A stretch of DNA of 64,000 nt from Primorskyibacter aestuariivivens (lineage in GTDB: Bacteria > Pseudomonadota > Alphaproteobacteria > Rhodobacterales > Rhodobacteraceae): assembly GCF_028023675.1 (NCBI RefSeq), contig NZ_JAQIOZ010000002.1:17268-81267 (forward strand). Reading direction: 5' to 3'. The notes under the pieces are model-generated. The model was not told the DNA's origin. It made no database searches and worked only from the letters and a program-made list of their open reading frames with translations. This document shows positions 1 through 8,477 of this stretch, piece by piece. Position 1 is the first letter of the stretch; every line of letters starts with the position of its first letter. The translations under genes and the position numbers were made by a program.

Positions 1-1
1 C

Positions 2-973
2 GCGGGCGATTTCTACGTCGATCCGTGGAAACCCGTGCCGCGCGCCCTGATCACCCATGGCCACGCGGATCATGCCCGCCCCGGTCATGGCGCATATCTT
101 TGCACTCATGGCGCGGCACCCGTCATGCGTCACCGTCTTGGGGACATCCGGCTGGACACCATTGCCTATGCCGAGACGCGCCAGATCGGCAGTGCCCGGG
201 TAAGCTTTCACCCGGCTGGCCATGTGCCGGGATCGGCCCAGATCAGGATCGAAGTCGGCGGCGAGGTCTGGGTTGTCTCCGGCGACTACAAGACCACGCC
301 GGACGGTCTGTCCGAAGCTTTTGAGCCGGTGCGCTGCCACAGCTTCATCTCCGAATGCACCTTTGGTCTGCCGGTGTTCACATGGGAGCCGCAGGACATC
401 GTAATCAACCAAATCAACCAATGGTGGGCCGCCAATGCTTCCGCCGGGATCACTACGATGCTGGGGGCCTATTCCTTGGGCAAGGCGCAACGCCTGCTGG
501 CCGCGATCGACCCGTCGATTGGTCCGATCCTGACCCATGGCGCGGTTGAGGCCACCAATGCGGTGCTGCGTGGTCAGGGCTACGCGCTGCCCGAGACCGT
601 ACCCGTCATGCCCGACACGGATCACAAGGCATATCCCGGCGCGCTGGTCCTTGCCCCGCCATCGGCGCTGGGATCGGCCTGGGCGCGCAAATTCGGGCCT
701 CAATCCACCGGCTTTGCCTCGGGATGGATGCGGTTGCGCGGTGTGCGGCGGCGCCGCGCGGGCGATCGGGGTTTTGTCATCTCCGACCATGCGGACTGGC
801 CCGGGCTTTTGGATGCCATAAGGACAACGGAAGCAGAAAATATATATGTCACGCATGGTTACACGGATATCTTCGCACGATATCTGCGCGAGACAGGGTA
901 TAATGCACAGATCGTTGCGACGGATTACACCGGGGAAGTGCTGGATCCGGCACCGGATGAGGATGGCGCATGA
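2..973 (+). CDS. Ligase-associated DNA exonuclease, metallo-beta-lactamase fold (5' partial)
   Basis: The reading frame is open from the left edge of the window, so the N-terminus lies outside it. Residues 16-27 of the visible part carry the metal-binding motif HGHADHARPGH typical of beta-CASP/metallo-beta-lactamase nucleases of the mRNA 3'-processing-factor type. A later ISDHADWPGLLD segment fits the second metal-ligand region. The stop codon overlaps the ATG of the ATP-dependent ligase (ATGA), the usual pairing of the bacterial ligase-associated repair cluster. The expected role is nuclease processing in DNA repair together with the ligase and, elsewhere, an Lhr-type helicase. The function is inferred from family and context. 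Confidence 0.9.
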   Translation, partial: AGDFYVDPWKPVPRALITHGHADHARPGHGAYLCTHGAAPVMRHRLGDIRLDTIAYAETRQIGSARVSFHPAGHVPGSAQIRIEVGGEVWVVSGDYKTTPDGLSEAFEPVRCHSFISECTFGLPVFTWEPQDIVINQINQWWAANASAGITTMLGAYSLGKAQRLLAAIDPSIGPILTHGAVEATNAVLRGQGYALPETVPVMPDTDHKAYPGALVLAPPSALGSAWARKFGPQSTGFASGWMRLRGVRRRRAGDRGFVISDHADWPGLLDAIRTTEAENIYVTHGYTDIFARYLRETGYNAQIVATDYTGEVLDPAPDEDGA

Positions 974-2559
974 AGGAGTTTGCCGCGCTGTTCACCCGCA
1001 TTGATCAAACCACGAAAACCAGCATAAAAATCAATGCATTGTCCGACTATCTTCAATTCGCCCCCAAGGAGGATCGGCTCTGGTGCATTGCGCTCTTCAC
1101 CGGGCGCAGACCACGCCGCGCCGTGACCACCACGCAGCTGCGCGAATGGGCCGCCGAAGCCGCCGGAATTCCCCTTTGGCTGCTGGAAGAAAGCTATCCG
1201 GTTGTCGGCGATCTGGCCGAGACCATCGCACTGATCCTGCCCCCGAACGGGCAATACACAAATCACGGATTATCACATTGGATCAATGAATTACGCGACC
1301 TTCATGATGTTGAAAACGAGGCACGCATGCCGCGCATCCTCGCCGCCTGGGATCAGCTGGCCCCGACCGAACGCTTTTTGTTCAACAAGCTGATCACCGG
1401 CGGCTTCCGCATCGGCATCAGCCAGAAACTCATGACCCGCGCGCTGGCCCGCGCGCTGGACCGGGACGAGGCGGAAATGGCGCATCGGCTCATGGGCAAC
1501 TGGTCGCCCGAGACCACGACATGGGACGCACTGATCGAGGCCGAAGACCCTGCCACCGATCTCAGCCGCCCCTATCCGTTTTACCTCGCCTACCAGCTTG
1601 ACGATGCGCCCGAGACGCTGGGCGATCCGTCCGACTGGTCCGCCGAATGGAAATGGGACGGCATTCGCGGTCAGGTGATCCTGCGCGGCGGAGAGCATTT
1701 CGTCTGGTCGCGCGGCGAAGAGCTGATGACCGACCGGTTCCCTGAACTTGCCCGGCTGCGCGATTTCCTACCCGATGGCACGGTGCTGGATGGTGAAATC
1801 CTCGCGTGGCGGGACGGGCCGCTGCCCTTTAACGCGTTACAGAAACGGATCGGGCGCAAAACGGTGCCGAAAAAGCTGCTGACGGAGGCCCCGGTTGCCA
1901 TGGCCGCCTATGACCTACTGGAAACAGGGGGCGTGGATCTGCGTGCGCAGCCCTATGCAACCCGCCGCGCGCAGCTTGAAACGCTTTGCCGGGACCTGCC
2001 CGCAGATGCGCCGCTGCATCTGCCCCCACACGTGACCTTTGACACGTGGGACGCGCTGGCCCAAACGCGCGCCACGGCCCGTAACCACAGTTCCGAGGGC
2101 GTCATGCTCAAACGCCGCGCCTCGCCCTATCTGGCGGGCCGCAAGAAAGGCGACTGGTGGAAATGGAAACTGGACCCGCTCACCGTGGATGCTGTGATGA
2201 TCTACGCCCAGTCCGGTCACGGGCGGCGCGCCAATCTCTTTACCGATTTCACCTTTGCGGTGCGCGACGGCAATGAGCTTGTTCCCTTTACCAAGGCCTA
2301 TTCCGGCCTGACCGACGCCGAGTTCCGCGAAATCAGCGCCTGGGTTCGCAAGAACACCCTGCAACGCTTTGGCCCGGTCCGGCAGGTCACGCCGCATCAC
2401 GTCTTTGAAATCGCCTTTGAAGGCATTTTTGAGTCCCCGCGCCACAAATCCGGGCTGGCGCTGCGCTTTCCGCGCATGTCGCGGTGGCGGCGGGACAAGC
2501 CGCTGGATGAGGCCAATACGCTGGACGACCTGCGTGCGCTTCTCAAGGCATATGACTAG
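970..2559 (+). CDS. ATP-dependent DNA ligase (ligase-associated cluster)
   Basis: A 529-residue protein with an N-terminal ligase domain, a central nucleotidyltransferase domain and a C-terminal OB-fold. The adenylation motif EWKWDGIRGQ places the AMP-accepting lysine near residue 228. Further motifs include LDGEILAW and, in the C-terminal half, SEGVMLKR and WWKWKLDP. It seals nicks in double-stranded DNA using ATP. It overlaps the upstream exonuclease by four bases, so the two are translationally coupled. This is the accessory repair ligase rather than the essential NAD-dependent LigA. The length matches the family. Confidence 0.94.
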   Translation: MKEFAALFTRIDQTTKTSIKINALSDYLQFAPKEDRLWCIALFTGRRPRRAVTTTQLREWAAEAAGIPLWLLEESYPVVGDLAETIALILPPNGQYTNHGLSHWINELRDLHDVENEARMPRILAAWDQLAPTERFLFNKLITGGFRIGISQKLMTRALARALDRDEAEMAHRLMGNWSPETTTWDALIEAEDPATDLSRPYPFYLAYQLDDAPETLGDPSDWSAEWKWDGIRGQVILRGGEHFVWSRGEELMTDRFPELARLRDFLPDGTVLDGEILAWRDGPLPFNALQKRIGRKTVPKKLLTEAPVAMAAYDLLETGGVDLRAQPYATRRAQLETLCRDLPADAPLHLPPHVTFDTWDALAQTRATARNHSSEGVMLKRRASPYLAGRKKGDWWKWKLDPLTVDAVMIYAQSGHGRRANLFTDFTFAVRDGNELVPFTKAYSGLTDAEFREISAWVRKNTLQRFGPVRQVTPHHVFEIAFEGIFESPRHKSGLALRFPRMSRWRRDKPLDEANTLDDLRALLKAYD

Positions 2560-2703
2560 CAATGTTCCGTGAGCCGAGACAGGCCCGGCCCGCAGATGGA
2601 CAAGGCCAGCGTTCCTGATCTGCCCCCGCCGGCGTAACGCGACCTTGAACCTTGGGGGGCCGGACGCTTAAGTGTCGCTAAGACCAAAACCAAAGGATAT
2701 TCC

Positions 2704-4524
2704 ATGCTCAATCTCCCCTTCCCCGTCCGCGATGCCAATGCCGCCGGTGGCAGCGACAATCTCGGCAATCTTCCCGAATGGGACCTGAGCGATCTGTATG
2801 CCGGCGATGACGCGCCAGAACTGGAGCGTGACCTCAAATGGCTGGAAAAAGAATGCGCCAGCTTTGCCGACGATTATGAGGGCAAGCTGGACACGCTTGA
2901 TGCCGAAGGGCTGCTGAATTGCGTGCTGCGCAATGAAAAGATCAGCGGTATTGCCGGGCGCATCATGTCCTATGCGGGTCTGCGTTATTACCAGCTGACC
3001 ACCGATGGCGCACGCGCCAAGTTCATGTCGGATATGCAGGAAAAGATCACCAATTTCACCACGCCGCTGGTGTTCTTCACGCTGGAGCTGAACCGGCTTT
3101 CGGATGACCATCTGGACGGGCTTCTGGCCTCCAACGCCGATCTGGCGAGGTATCAGCCGGTTTTCCGCCGCATTCGCGCGATGAAACCTTACCAGCTCTC
3201 GGACGAGCTGGAGAAATTCCTGCATGACCTCGGCGTTGTGGGCGATGCCTGGGAGCGGCTGTTTGACGAGACCATAGCCGGGCTCACCTTTACCGTCGAT
3301 GGGGAAGAGCTCAATATCGAGGGCACGCTCAACTTCCTCACCGACCAGAACCGCGACAAGCGCGAAGCCGCCGCCCGCGAACTGGCCCGGGTGTTCTCCG
3401 ACAACATCCGCACCTTTTCTCGCGTGCACAACACCGCCGCCAAGGAAAAGGAAGTGATCGACCGCTGGCGCAAGATGCCCACTGCCCAGACCGGGCGGCA
3501 CCTGTCCAACGATGTGGAGCCCGAAGTGGTCGAGGCGCTGCGCAATGCCGTGGTCGCCGCCTATCCGCGCCTGTCGCATCGCTATTACGAGCTGAAGCGC
3601 AAATGGCTGGGGCTGGACCGGATGCAGGTCTGGGACCGCAACGCGCCCCTGCCCATGGAAGAGACCCGCACCGTCGGCTGGGACGAGGCGCGTGACATCG
3701 TGCAGGAGGCTTATGGCGAGTTCGATCCCAAAATGGCCGAACTGTCCGAACCGTTCTTTACCAAAGGCTGGATCGACGCGGGCGTCAAACCGGGCAAGGC
3801 CCCAGGTGCGTTTGCCCATCCCACAGTCACCGATGTGCACCCTTATGTGATGCTGAACTACCTGGGCAAACCGCGCGACGTGATGACATTGGCGCATGAG
3901 CTGGGCCACGGCGTGCATCAGCGGCTGGCGGCCGATCAGGGCGAAATGCTGTCCTCCACGCCTTTGACGCTGGCCGAAACCGCATCGGTCTTTGGCGAAA
4001 TGCTGACCTTCCGCAAGATGCTGGACAAGGCGAAGCCCCAAGCCGAGCGCAAGGTGCTGCTTGCAGGCAAGGTCGAGGACATGATCAACACGGTCGTGCG
4101 CCAGATCGCGTTTTACGATTTCGAATGCAAATTGCACGCGGCCCGCCGCGAGGGCGAGCTAACCCCGGATGACATCAACGCGCTGTGGATGTCGGTTCAG
4201 GCGGAATCTCTGGGCGATGCCTTTGACTTCATGGAAGGCTACGAGACCTTCTGGGCCTATATCCCGCACTTCGTGCACACGCCGTTTTACGTCTATGCCT
4301 ATGCCTTTGGTGATGGCCTCGTAAACGCGCTCTACGCGGTCTACGAGGAAAACCCCGAGGGCTTTCAGGAGAAATATTTCGACATGCTGCGCGCGGGCGG
4401 CTCGAAACACCACAAAGAGCTCCTCGCCCCCTTCGGCCTTGACGCCTCGGACCCGGCCTTCTGGGACAAGGGGCTGAGCATGATCGAAGGTATGATCGAC
4501 GAGTTGGAGGCGATGGAGCGCTGA
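2704..4524 (+). CDS. pepF: M3 family oligoendopeptidase F
   Basis: A 606-residue cytoplasmic zinc metallopeptidase of the oligoendopeptidase F family, which degrades short peptides. The zinc-binding HExxH motif is seen as HELGH at about residues 398-402. The third ligand probably lies in the downstream TLAETASVFGEM segment. The start ATG has an upstream AAAGGA ribosome-binding site. The gene stands alone between the repair pair and a convergent EF-hand gene, with a GC-rich hairpin after its stop. There is no signal peptide. Confidence 0.93.
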   Translation: MLNLPFPVRDANAAGGSDNLGNLPEWDLSDLYAGDDAPELERDLKWLEKECASFADDYEGKLDTLDAEGLLNCVLRNEKISGIAGRIMSYAGLRYYQLTTDGARAKFMSDMQEKITNFTTPLVFFTLELNRLSDDHLDGLLASNADLARYQPVFRRIRAMKPYQLSDELEKFLHDLGVVGDAWERLFDETIAGLTFTVDGEELNIEGTLNFLTDQNRDKREAAARELARVFSDNIRTFSRVHNTAAKEKEVIDRWRKMPTAQTGRHLSNDVEPEVVEALRNAVVAAYPRLSHRYYELKRKWLGLDRMQVWDRNAPLPMEETRTVGWDEARDIVQEAYGEFDPKMAELSEPFFTKGWIDAGVKPGKAPGAFAHPTVTDVHPYVMLNYLGKPRDVMTLAHELGHGVHQRLAADQGEMLSSTPLTLAETASVFGEMLTFRKMLDKAKPQAERKVLLAGKVEDMINTVVRQIAFYDFECKLHAARREGELTPDDINALWMSVQAESLGDAFDFMEGYETFWAYIPHFVHTPFYVYAYAFGDGLVNALYAVYEENPEGFQEKYFDMLRAGGSKHHKELLAPFGLDASDPAFWDKGLSMIEGMIDELEAMER

Positions 4525-4560
4525 CACCAGCCAAAGGTGGCGCACGTCAGGAACGGACAT

Positions 4561-4584
4561 AGCCCCGGCCTGTGAGCCGGGGCT
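4561..4584 (+). terminator. Probable intrinsic terminator after pepF
   Basis: A 9-bp perfect GC-rich stem (AGCCCCGGC / GCCGGGGCT, 6-base loop) lies in the gap between convergent pepF and the EF-hand gene and is followed by a short T-containing tail on the plus strand. The T-run is weak, so efficiency is uncertain. Confidence 0.6.
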
Positions 4585-4607
4585 TTATGCTTGGTCCACA
4601 CGGGGCC

Positions 4608-5045
4608 TTAACGGTTGGGGTTACCACCCCCCTGGCCACCGCCGCGACCGCCACCCTGGCCACCACCGCGATTGCCGCCGCCACCACTGGCGCTGGCACT
4701 ACCACGGTTGCCATTGCTTTGCGCAGCCTGCCGGCGCTGCTGGGCCGCCATCTTGTTTGCGCCGGCCTTGGCCATGCCAAATGCCGAATGCATGAAACCG
4801 GTCTGATTGGATTTGCCATCAATTTCCGCCAGCGAGATCGAACCCGAAGCATCCATGTCGTATTTCGTAAGCATGACGCTCGCCATCGGCCCGAAATACG
4901 CGTCCAGTTCCGCCTGATCCAACACGCCATCGCCATTGGTGTCGATATCAGAGAAATTCACCGTGCCGGCCTCGGCGGTTTCGCCGGTGCTGAAAACAAG
5001 CGCCGCTGCCAGCGCCAGGGTTGTCCATGTCGCTCCATGTGCCAT
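4608..5045 (-). CDS. Secreted EF-hand calcium-binding protein with Gly-rich tail
   Basis: A 145-residue protein with an N-terminal signal peptide ending near TGETAEAG. Two EF-hand loops are visible: DTNGDGVLDQAELD (about residues 35-48) and DMDASGSISLAEID (about residues 62-75), both with Asp/Asn/Glu ligands in standard positions. The last 40 or so residues are a low-complexity Gly/Arg/Asn/Gln tail with GGG repeats. The start has a strong AAGGAG site. The role is unknown; calcium sensing or buffering in the periplasm or outside the cell is inferred from the domains only. Confidence 0.82.
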   Translation of the reverse strand: MAHGATWTTLALAAALVFSTGETAEAGTVNFSDIDTNGDGVLDQAELDAYFGPMASVMLTKYDMDASGSISLAEIDGKSNQTGFMHSAFGMAKAGANKMAAQQRRQAAQSNGNRGSASASGGGGNRGGGQGGGRGGGQGGGNPNR

Positions 5046-5266
5046 GCTGCTCTCCTTATTTTGTGTCGCCCGATCCAGTACTTCAGGACCCGAGCCCTAC
5101 ATTTCCATCGCCGAACGCCTACACAAGAAAACGGTCGAAATTATGGCCTTTCAGGCGCGAATTGACCGCTTTACCGGCGTTCTGTGCGGGTCTTTGCCGA
5201 TATCGCAATGCGTGGAATCCGGGCCAGGCACTGGACAGAGCCGCGCAAACCCCGCAGAACCTCCCC

Positions 5267-5623
5267 ATGCTGACGCTGGACAATATCCTGACCGATCGCG
5301 GGTCGAAATACGCCGTATCCGGCGCGCCCTGCGGCTCGGAACAGGAGGCCAAGGAGCTTCTCAAATCCCTCAAGAAACAAAAGAAATTCGCCAAGGCCAC
5401 ACATAACACCTGGGCGCTTCTGCTTGACGATACTCCGATCAAGAACGATGACGGCGAAAGCGGCGCGGGCAATGTGATCCTGCGCATGCTGGAGCGCGAC
5501 GATATCCGCAATCACCTGATCATCGTGACCCGCTGGTATGGCGGCAAGCATCTGGGGGGCGACCGGTTCCGCCATGTGCAGACGGCGGTGCGTGCCTATC
5601 TCGACGCGGCCGGACTCATTTGA
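5267..5623 (+). CDS. YigZ/IMPACT-family protein
   Basis: A 118-residue protein corresponding to the N-terminal UPF0029/IMPACT domain. Recognisable parts are RGSKYAVSGAPC, the KKQKKFAKATHNTWALL segment, and the highly conserved DDGESGAGNVILRML and RWYGGKHLGGDRF motifs. The YigZ C-terminal ferredoxin-like domain is missing, so this is a short single-domain version. The ATG chosen starts just before the conserved domain. The frame stays open upstream, so a longer N-terminus cannot be excluded. The biochemical role of the family is poorly defined. Its 3' end overlaps the convergent zinc-finger gene by eight bases. Confidence 0.85.
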   Translation: MLTLDNILTDRGSKYAVSGAPCGSEQEAKELLKSLKKQKKFAKATHNTWALLLDDTPIKNDDGESGAGNVILRMLERDDIRNHLIIVTRWYGGKHLGGDRFRHVQTAVRAYLDAAGLI

Positions 5624-5885
5624 GCTGACTGTCCTTGGAGCCGCGCCGGTTGATACCGCTGCGCGCCTGAAACGCCCCGTCGCGTTCCTGTTGGCAGTCG
5701 ATACACAGCTTCACACCCGGGATCGCCTTGCGCCGCGCCTCCGGAATATCCTCCTCGCATTCCGCGCAATGGGTCAGGCTCTCGCCCACGGGCCGCTTCT
5801 GCGCCCGCATGCGTGCCAGCTCATCATTCACCGACGCTTCGATTTGCTCATTCACCGCGCCGTCGCGCGCCCATCCACCGGCCAT
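5616..5885 (-). CDS. DksA/TraR-type C4 zinc-finger protein
   Basis: An 89-residue protein with one C4 zinc finger of the DksA/TraR type: CAECEEDIPEARRKAIPGV followed by CIDC. An N-terminal helical segment (NEQIEASVNDELARMRAQ) could form the coiled coil that in the TraR family inserts into the RNA polymerase secondary channel. The size matches TraR-like mini-DksA proteins rather than full DksA. The start has a GGAGGAT site six bases upstream. A role in transcription is inferred from family only; the target is unknown. Confidence 0.87.
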   Translation of the reverse strand: MAGGWARDGAVNEQIEASVNDELARMRAQKRPVGESLTHCAECEEDIPEARRKAIPGVKLCIDCQQERDGAFQARSGINRRGSKDSQLK

Positions 5886-5995
5886 GGCATCCTCCCTCCG
5901 ATCCGATCACGCTAAGCCGCCGCCCATCGCCTCGCAAGCCTGCACCTCTTGACCCGCGTGGAAATCGCCTATCTCAAGATCAAAGGAGATGCCCC

Positions 5996-6508
5996 ATGCG
6001 CCTGTTCGTCGCCACGCTCGTCATGTTTGTCCTGACCCTGCCCGCCGCCGCGCTGGAGCGGTTCACCTTCCCCTCTATCGACGGCGGCACACTCGATCTG
6101 GGCGATTGGCGCGGTCAACCGGTTCTGGTGGTCAATACAGCGTCACAATGCGGCTTTACCCCGCAATATGACGGGTTGCAGGCGCTCTACGATCGCTACG
6201 CGGATCAGGGCCTTGTGGTCCTGGCGGTACCCTCCGACGATTTCAATCAGGAACTGGCTACCGCGAATGAGGTCAAGGCCTTCTGCGAGATCAACTTCAA
6301 CCTCACCCTGCCCATGACCGACATCACCCATGTGCGCGGGCCGCAGGCGCACCCGTTCTATAAATGGCTCCGGCAAGAGACGGGGTTCACGCCGAAATGG
6401 AATTTCAACAAGGTGCTGATCGGGCCGGATGGAACGGTGATTGAAACCTATGGCTCGGCCACGCGTCCCATGTCCCGCCCGGTCGAAGCCGCGCTTGCCG
6501 CGCCGTAG
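5996..6508 (+). CDS. Glutathione peroxidase-like thiol peroxidase, exported
   Basis: A 170-residue GPx-family peroxidase preceded by a signal peptide (MRLFVATLVMFVLTLPAAA), so it should act in the periplasm. The catalytic cysteine is in TASQCGFTPQYDGLQ. The partner Gln probably lies in the DDFNQE segment, and the WNFN motif near the C-terminus supplies the Trp and Asn of the catalytic tetrad. It reduces peroxides with a thiol donor, either glutathione or thioredoxin-like. The start ATG has an AAGGAGAT site upstream. Most bacterial GPx homologues lack a signal peptide, so the export signal is worth noting. Confidence 0.9.
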   Translation: MRLFVATLVMFVLTLPAAALERFTFPSIDGGTLDLGDWRGQPVLVVNTASQCGFTPQYDGLQALYDRYADQGLVVLAVPSDDFNQELATANEVKAFCEINFNLTLPMTDITHVRGPQAHPFYKWLRQETGFTPKWNFNKVLIGPDGTVIETYGSATRPMSRPVEAALAAP

Positions 6509-6517
6509 GCACCCCGC

Positions 6518-7228
6518 CTATTGCAGAACAAAGGGCTGCTTCTGCCAGGCGCGTAGCACGTTGATGACCGCCTCGGGCTGTTCCAGCGACGGCAGATACC
6601 CCGCCCCTTCGATCACCTCCAGCCGCGCATGGGGGATCAGTTCGGCCATAAAAGCATGACGTTTCACCGGCAGCGCCGCGTTCTCGGCCCCGCACATGAC
6701 GAGCGCGGGCACCTTGCACCGACGCATGATGCTTTGCTGGTCCTTGCGCCGCATGATGGCACGGCTCTGCGCGACAAACACCTCACCACCGAGATGATGC
6801 GCCATGTCCTGCACGAGCGCCATGACATCATTGCGATAAGGAGACACAGCAAGCCCGTTGCGACGGATCTCTTCATCCATCATTTCCCGTAGCCGCCCCG
6901 TGCGCGCCGCGATGATCCGCGTCTCGCGCGCCGCCGCGTCGGTCGGCGTTTCCGACAGTGGCGTCGTATCCATCAGCGCGATCCGCGTCACCCGATCCGG
7001 CGCACGGCGCAGCACTTCCATCGCGATGATGCCGCCGAACCCCATTCCGGCCAGCGCAAATTTCCCCGGTGTCGCGCTAACGATGGCCGAGGCGATTTCC
7101 TCGACCCGTTCACCAGCGATGGCGGGCATAACCATGACCGGCGTATCAACGCTCAGCGCCGCCACCTGTGGTCCAAAGACCCGCGCGTCACACATGAAAC
7201 CCGGCAACAATACAATCGGTTCGCGCAT
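6518..7228 (-). CDS. Alpha/beta-fold hydrolase
   Basis: A 236-residue alpha/beta hydrolase starting MREPIVLLPGFMCDARVFGPQ, with the oxyanion region LLPGFM. The nucleophile elbow should lie around ALAGMGFGGIIAMEVL, where the usual GxSxG reads GMGFGG and the expected Ser is not obvious. A conserved acid/His region is seen near LEVIEGAGYLPSLEQPE, where the usual catalytic His is replaced by Tyr. An in-frame ATG twelve codons earlier (7264) is an alternative start. The missing Ser and His suggest either a non-catalytic homologue or altered chemistry. The substrate is unknown. Confidence 0.8.
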   Translation of the reverse strand: MREPIVLLPGFMCDARVFGPQVAALSVDTPVMVMPAIAGERVEEIASAIVSATPGKFALAGMGFGGIIAMEVLRRAPDRVTRIALMDTTPLSETPTDAAARETRIIAARTGRLREMMDEEIRRNGLAVSPYRNDVMALVQDMAHHLGGEVFVAQSRAIMRRKDQQSIMRRCKVPALVMCGAENAALPVKRHAFMAELIPHARLEVIEGAGYLPSLEQPEAVINVLRAWQKQPFVLQ

Positions 7229-7373
7229 CTGAAACTGGCCTGCTCTTCCTCGCCCGGCCCTCATGTGAGCCTGGAAAAGGGACTGATTTTGGGCACTCTA
7301 TCAAAGCGCTACGCAATGACCAGTCGGGAAATGCCGCTCGGCCGGCGGGCGCTGCAATTTACAGCCGCAGAAC

Positions 7374-7402
7374 GAAAAAGGGCGGCGCAACCTGCACCGC
7401 CC
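7374..7402 (-). terminator. Intrinsic terminator of the LysM/solute-binding gene pair
   Basis: Read on the minus strand, a GC-rich stem (GGGCGGTGC / GCGCCGCCC, one wobble pair) is followed by a run of five T. It lies about 35 bases after the stop of the downstream LysM/solute-binding gene. Confidence 0.8.
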
Positions 7403-7435
7403 CTCGAAATTCACGGTCCTCCAATCCGCTTGGGA

Positions 7436-8476
7436 TCAGTTCGTGCCCTTCTTCATCTGGTCCCAAAACACCGCGAGATGGCGGGAGACGATCTCGTTAT
7501 ACCGGTCGCTTTTCTTGAGCGCCGCGATACCCGCGTTGATCCGGTACATATGAGTCGTGCCTCGCCAATGGGTCTTGGAAATCACCACATGCAGCCCCTC
7601 TGAACTGAGCGGGCGCTCCAGCGGCACGACCTGACCGCGCAGGCCCATCTCGTCAATGGTGTTGGCGCCAAGAAAGACATTGACCGTCACCGCGTCCACC
7701 TCGCCGCGCTGCAGCGCCTCGAAGCAGGCCTGTGGCGTGTCTGCCTGAACGAAGTCGATCAGCCCCTCGCTCAGCCAACGCCGCCCGGCGCGGTCCAGAT
7801 CGTGGGTGAAATACCCCTTGGGCCGGCACAGGCTCTTGCCCAGCACATCCGCATCGCTCTCGAACGCAAAGCCGTCCCCCTGGCGCACGAAGAGCATGAT
7901 CAGCACCTCGACCAGCGGATCGGAGAAATGGAAATTGGCGCAGCGTTCATTCTCGGGCGTCGTGGCGCAATCCGGTTTGTACCACGGAAAGCCCATATCG
8001 GCCTGTTTCTCGCTCAGGATCGGGAACAGATGACGCGACCAGTCATCCTCCCAGACAATCGCATAAGGCACCGGCGCGGGCGTGCTCTCCAGAGCCGCAT
8101 TTACAACCTCGGTCACCATGCCCTTGCCGGGCCACTCAGTATCGGTGAACGGAGCGAAATTCGATCCAGTGACGAGCACCAGTTCCGCATCCGGGCGCTG
8201 CAAAGGCGTGGCGTCTGCCTGCTTCACGGCCTGTCCCGGAGCACAAGGCAGCACCAGCGCATCGCCCGGCGATACGTTGAACCCGCGCGATTGCAGCAGA
8301 TCCTGGTTGGCGTAATAGATCAGCGTCCATTTCTCCGCATCACCATAACGCGCCTCGGCAATGGTCAGAATCGTATCCTCGGCCCCGACCAGATACTCCT
8401 CGGGCGCACAGTCCTGCGCCGCAGCCAGCCCCGGCAAAAGCGCAACAAGCGCGGCGATCCAGGCAAAGCGCCCCAT
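7436..8476 (-). CDS. Secreted LysM-like plus periplasmic solute-binding (SBP_bac_3-type) protein, copy 2
   Basis: A 346-residue protein with a signal peptide ending in LPGLAAA. A LysM-like module (residues about 27-78, YLVGAEDTILTIAEARYGDAEKW...) is followed by a type 3 extracellular solute-binding domain (about residues 100-335). The start lies two bases after the stop of its upstream paralogue, so both are in one operon. Shared landmarks with that paralogue include FAPFTD, DIGFPWYKPDC (here DMGFPWYKPDC), RCAN, LCRP.GY and the final segment. No permease or ATPase gene lies nearby, so uptake by a classical ABC system is not supported by context. Peptidoglycan attachment through LysM is inferred. 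Confidence 0.83.
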   Translation of the reverse strand: MGRFAWIAALVALLPGLAAAQDCAPEEYLVGAEDTILTIAEARYGDAEKWTLIYYANQDLLQSRGFNVSPGDALVLPCAPGQAVKQADATPLQRPDAELVLVTGSNFAPFTDTEWPGKGMVTEVVNAALESTPAPVPYAIVWEDDWSRHLFPILSEKQADMGFPWYKPDCATTPENERCANFHFSDPLVEVLIMLFVRQGDGFAFESDADVLGKSLCRPKGYFTHDLDRAGRRWLSEGLIDFVQADTPQACFEALQRGEVDAVTVNVFLGANTIDEMGLRGQVVPLERPLSSEGLHVVISKTHWRGTTHMYRINAGIAALKKSDRYNEIVSRHLAVFWDQMKKGTN

Positions 8477-8477
8477 C

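Noticed and set aside
2668..4137. Long open frame of 489 codons antisense to pepF
   Set aside because: It lies wholly opposite a clear M3 peptidase gene, its translation is low-complexity (His/Gln/Val-rich) and it has no recognisable domain. It is a by-product of GC-rich codon use.
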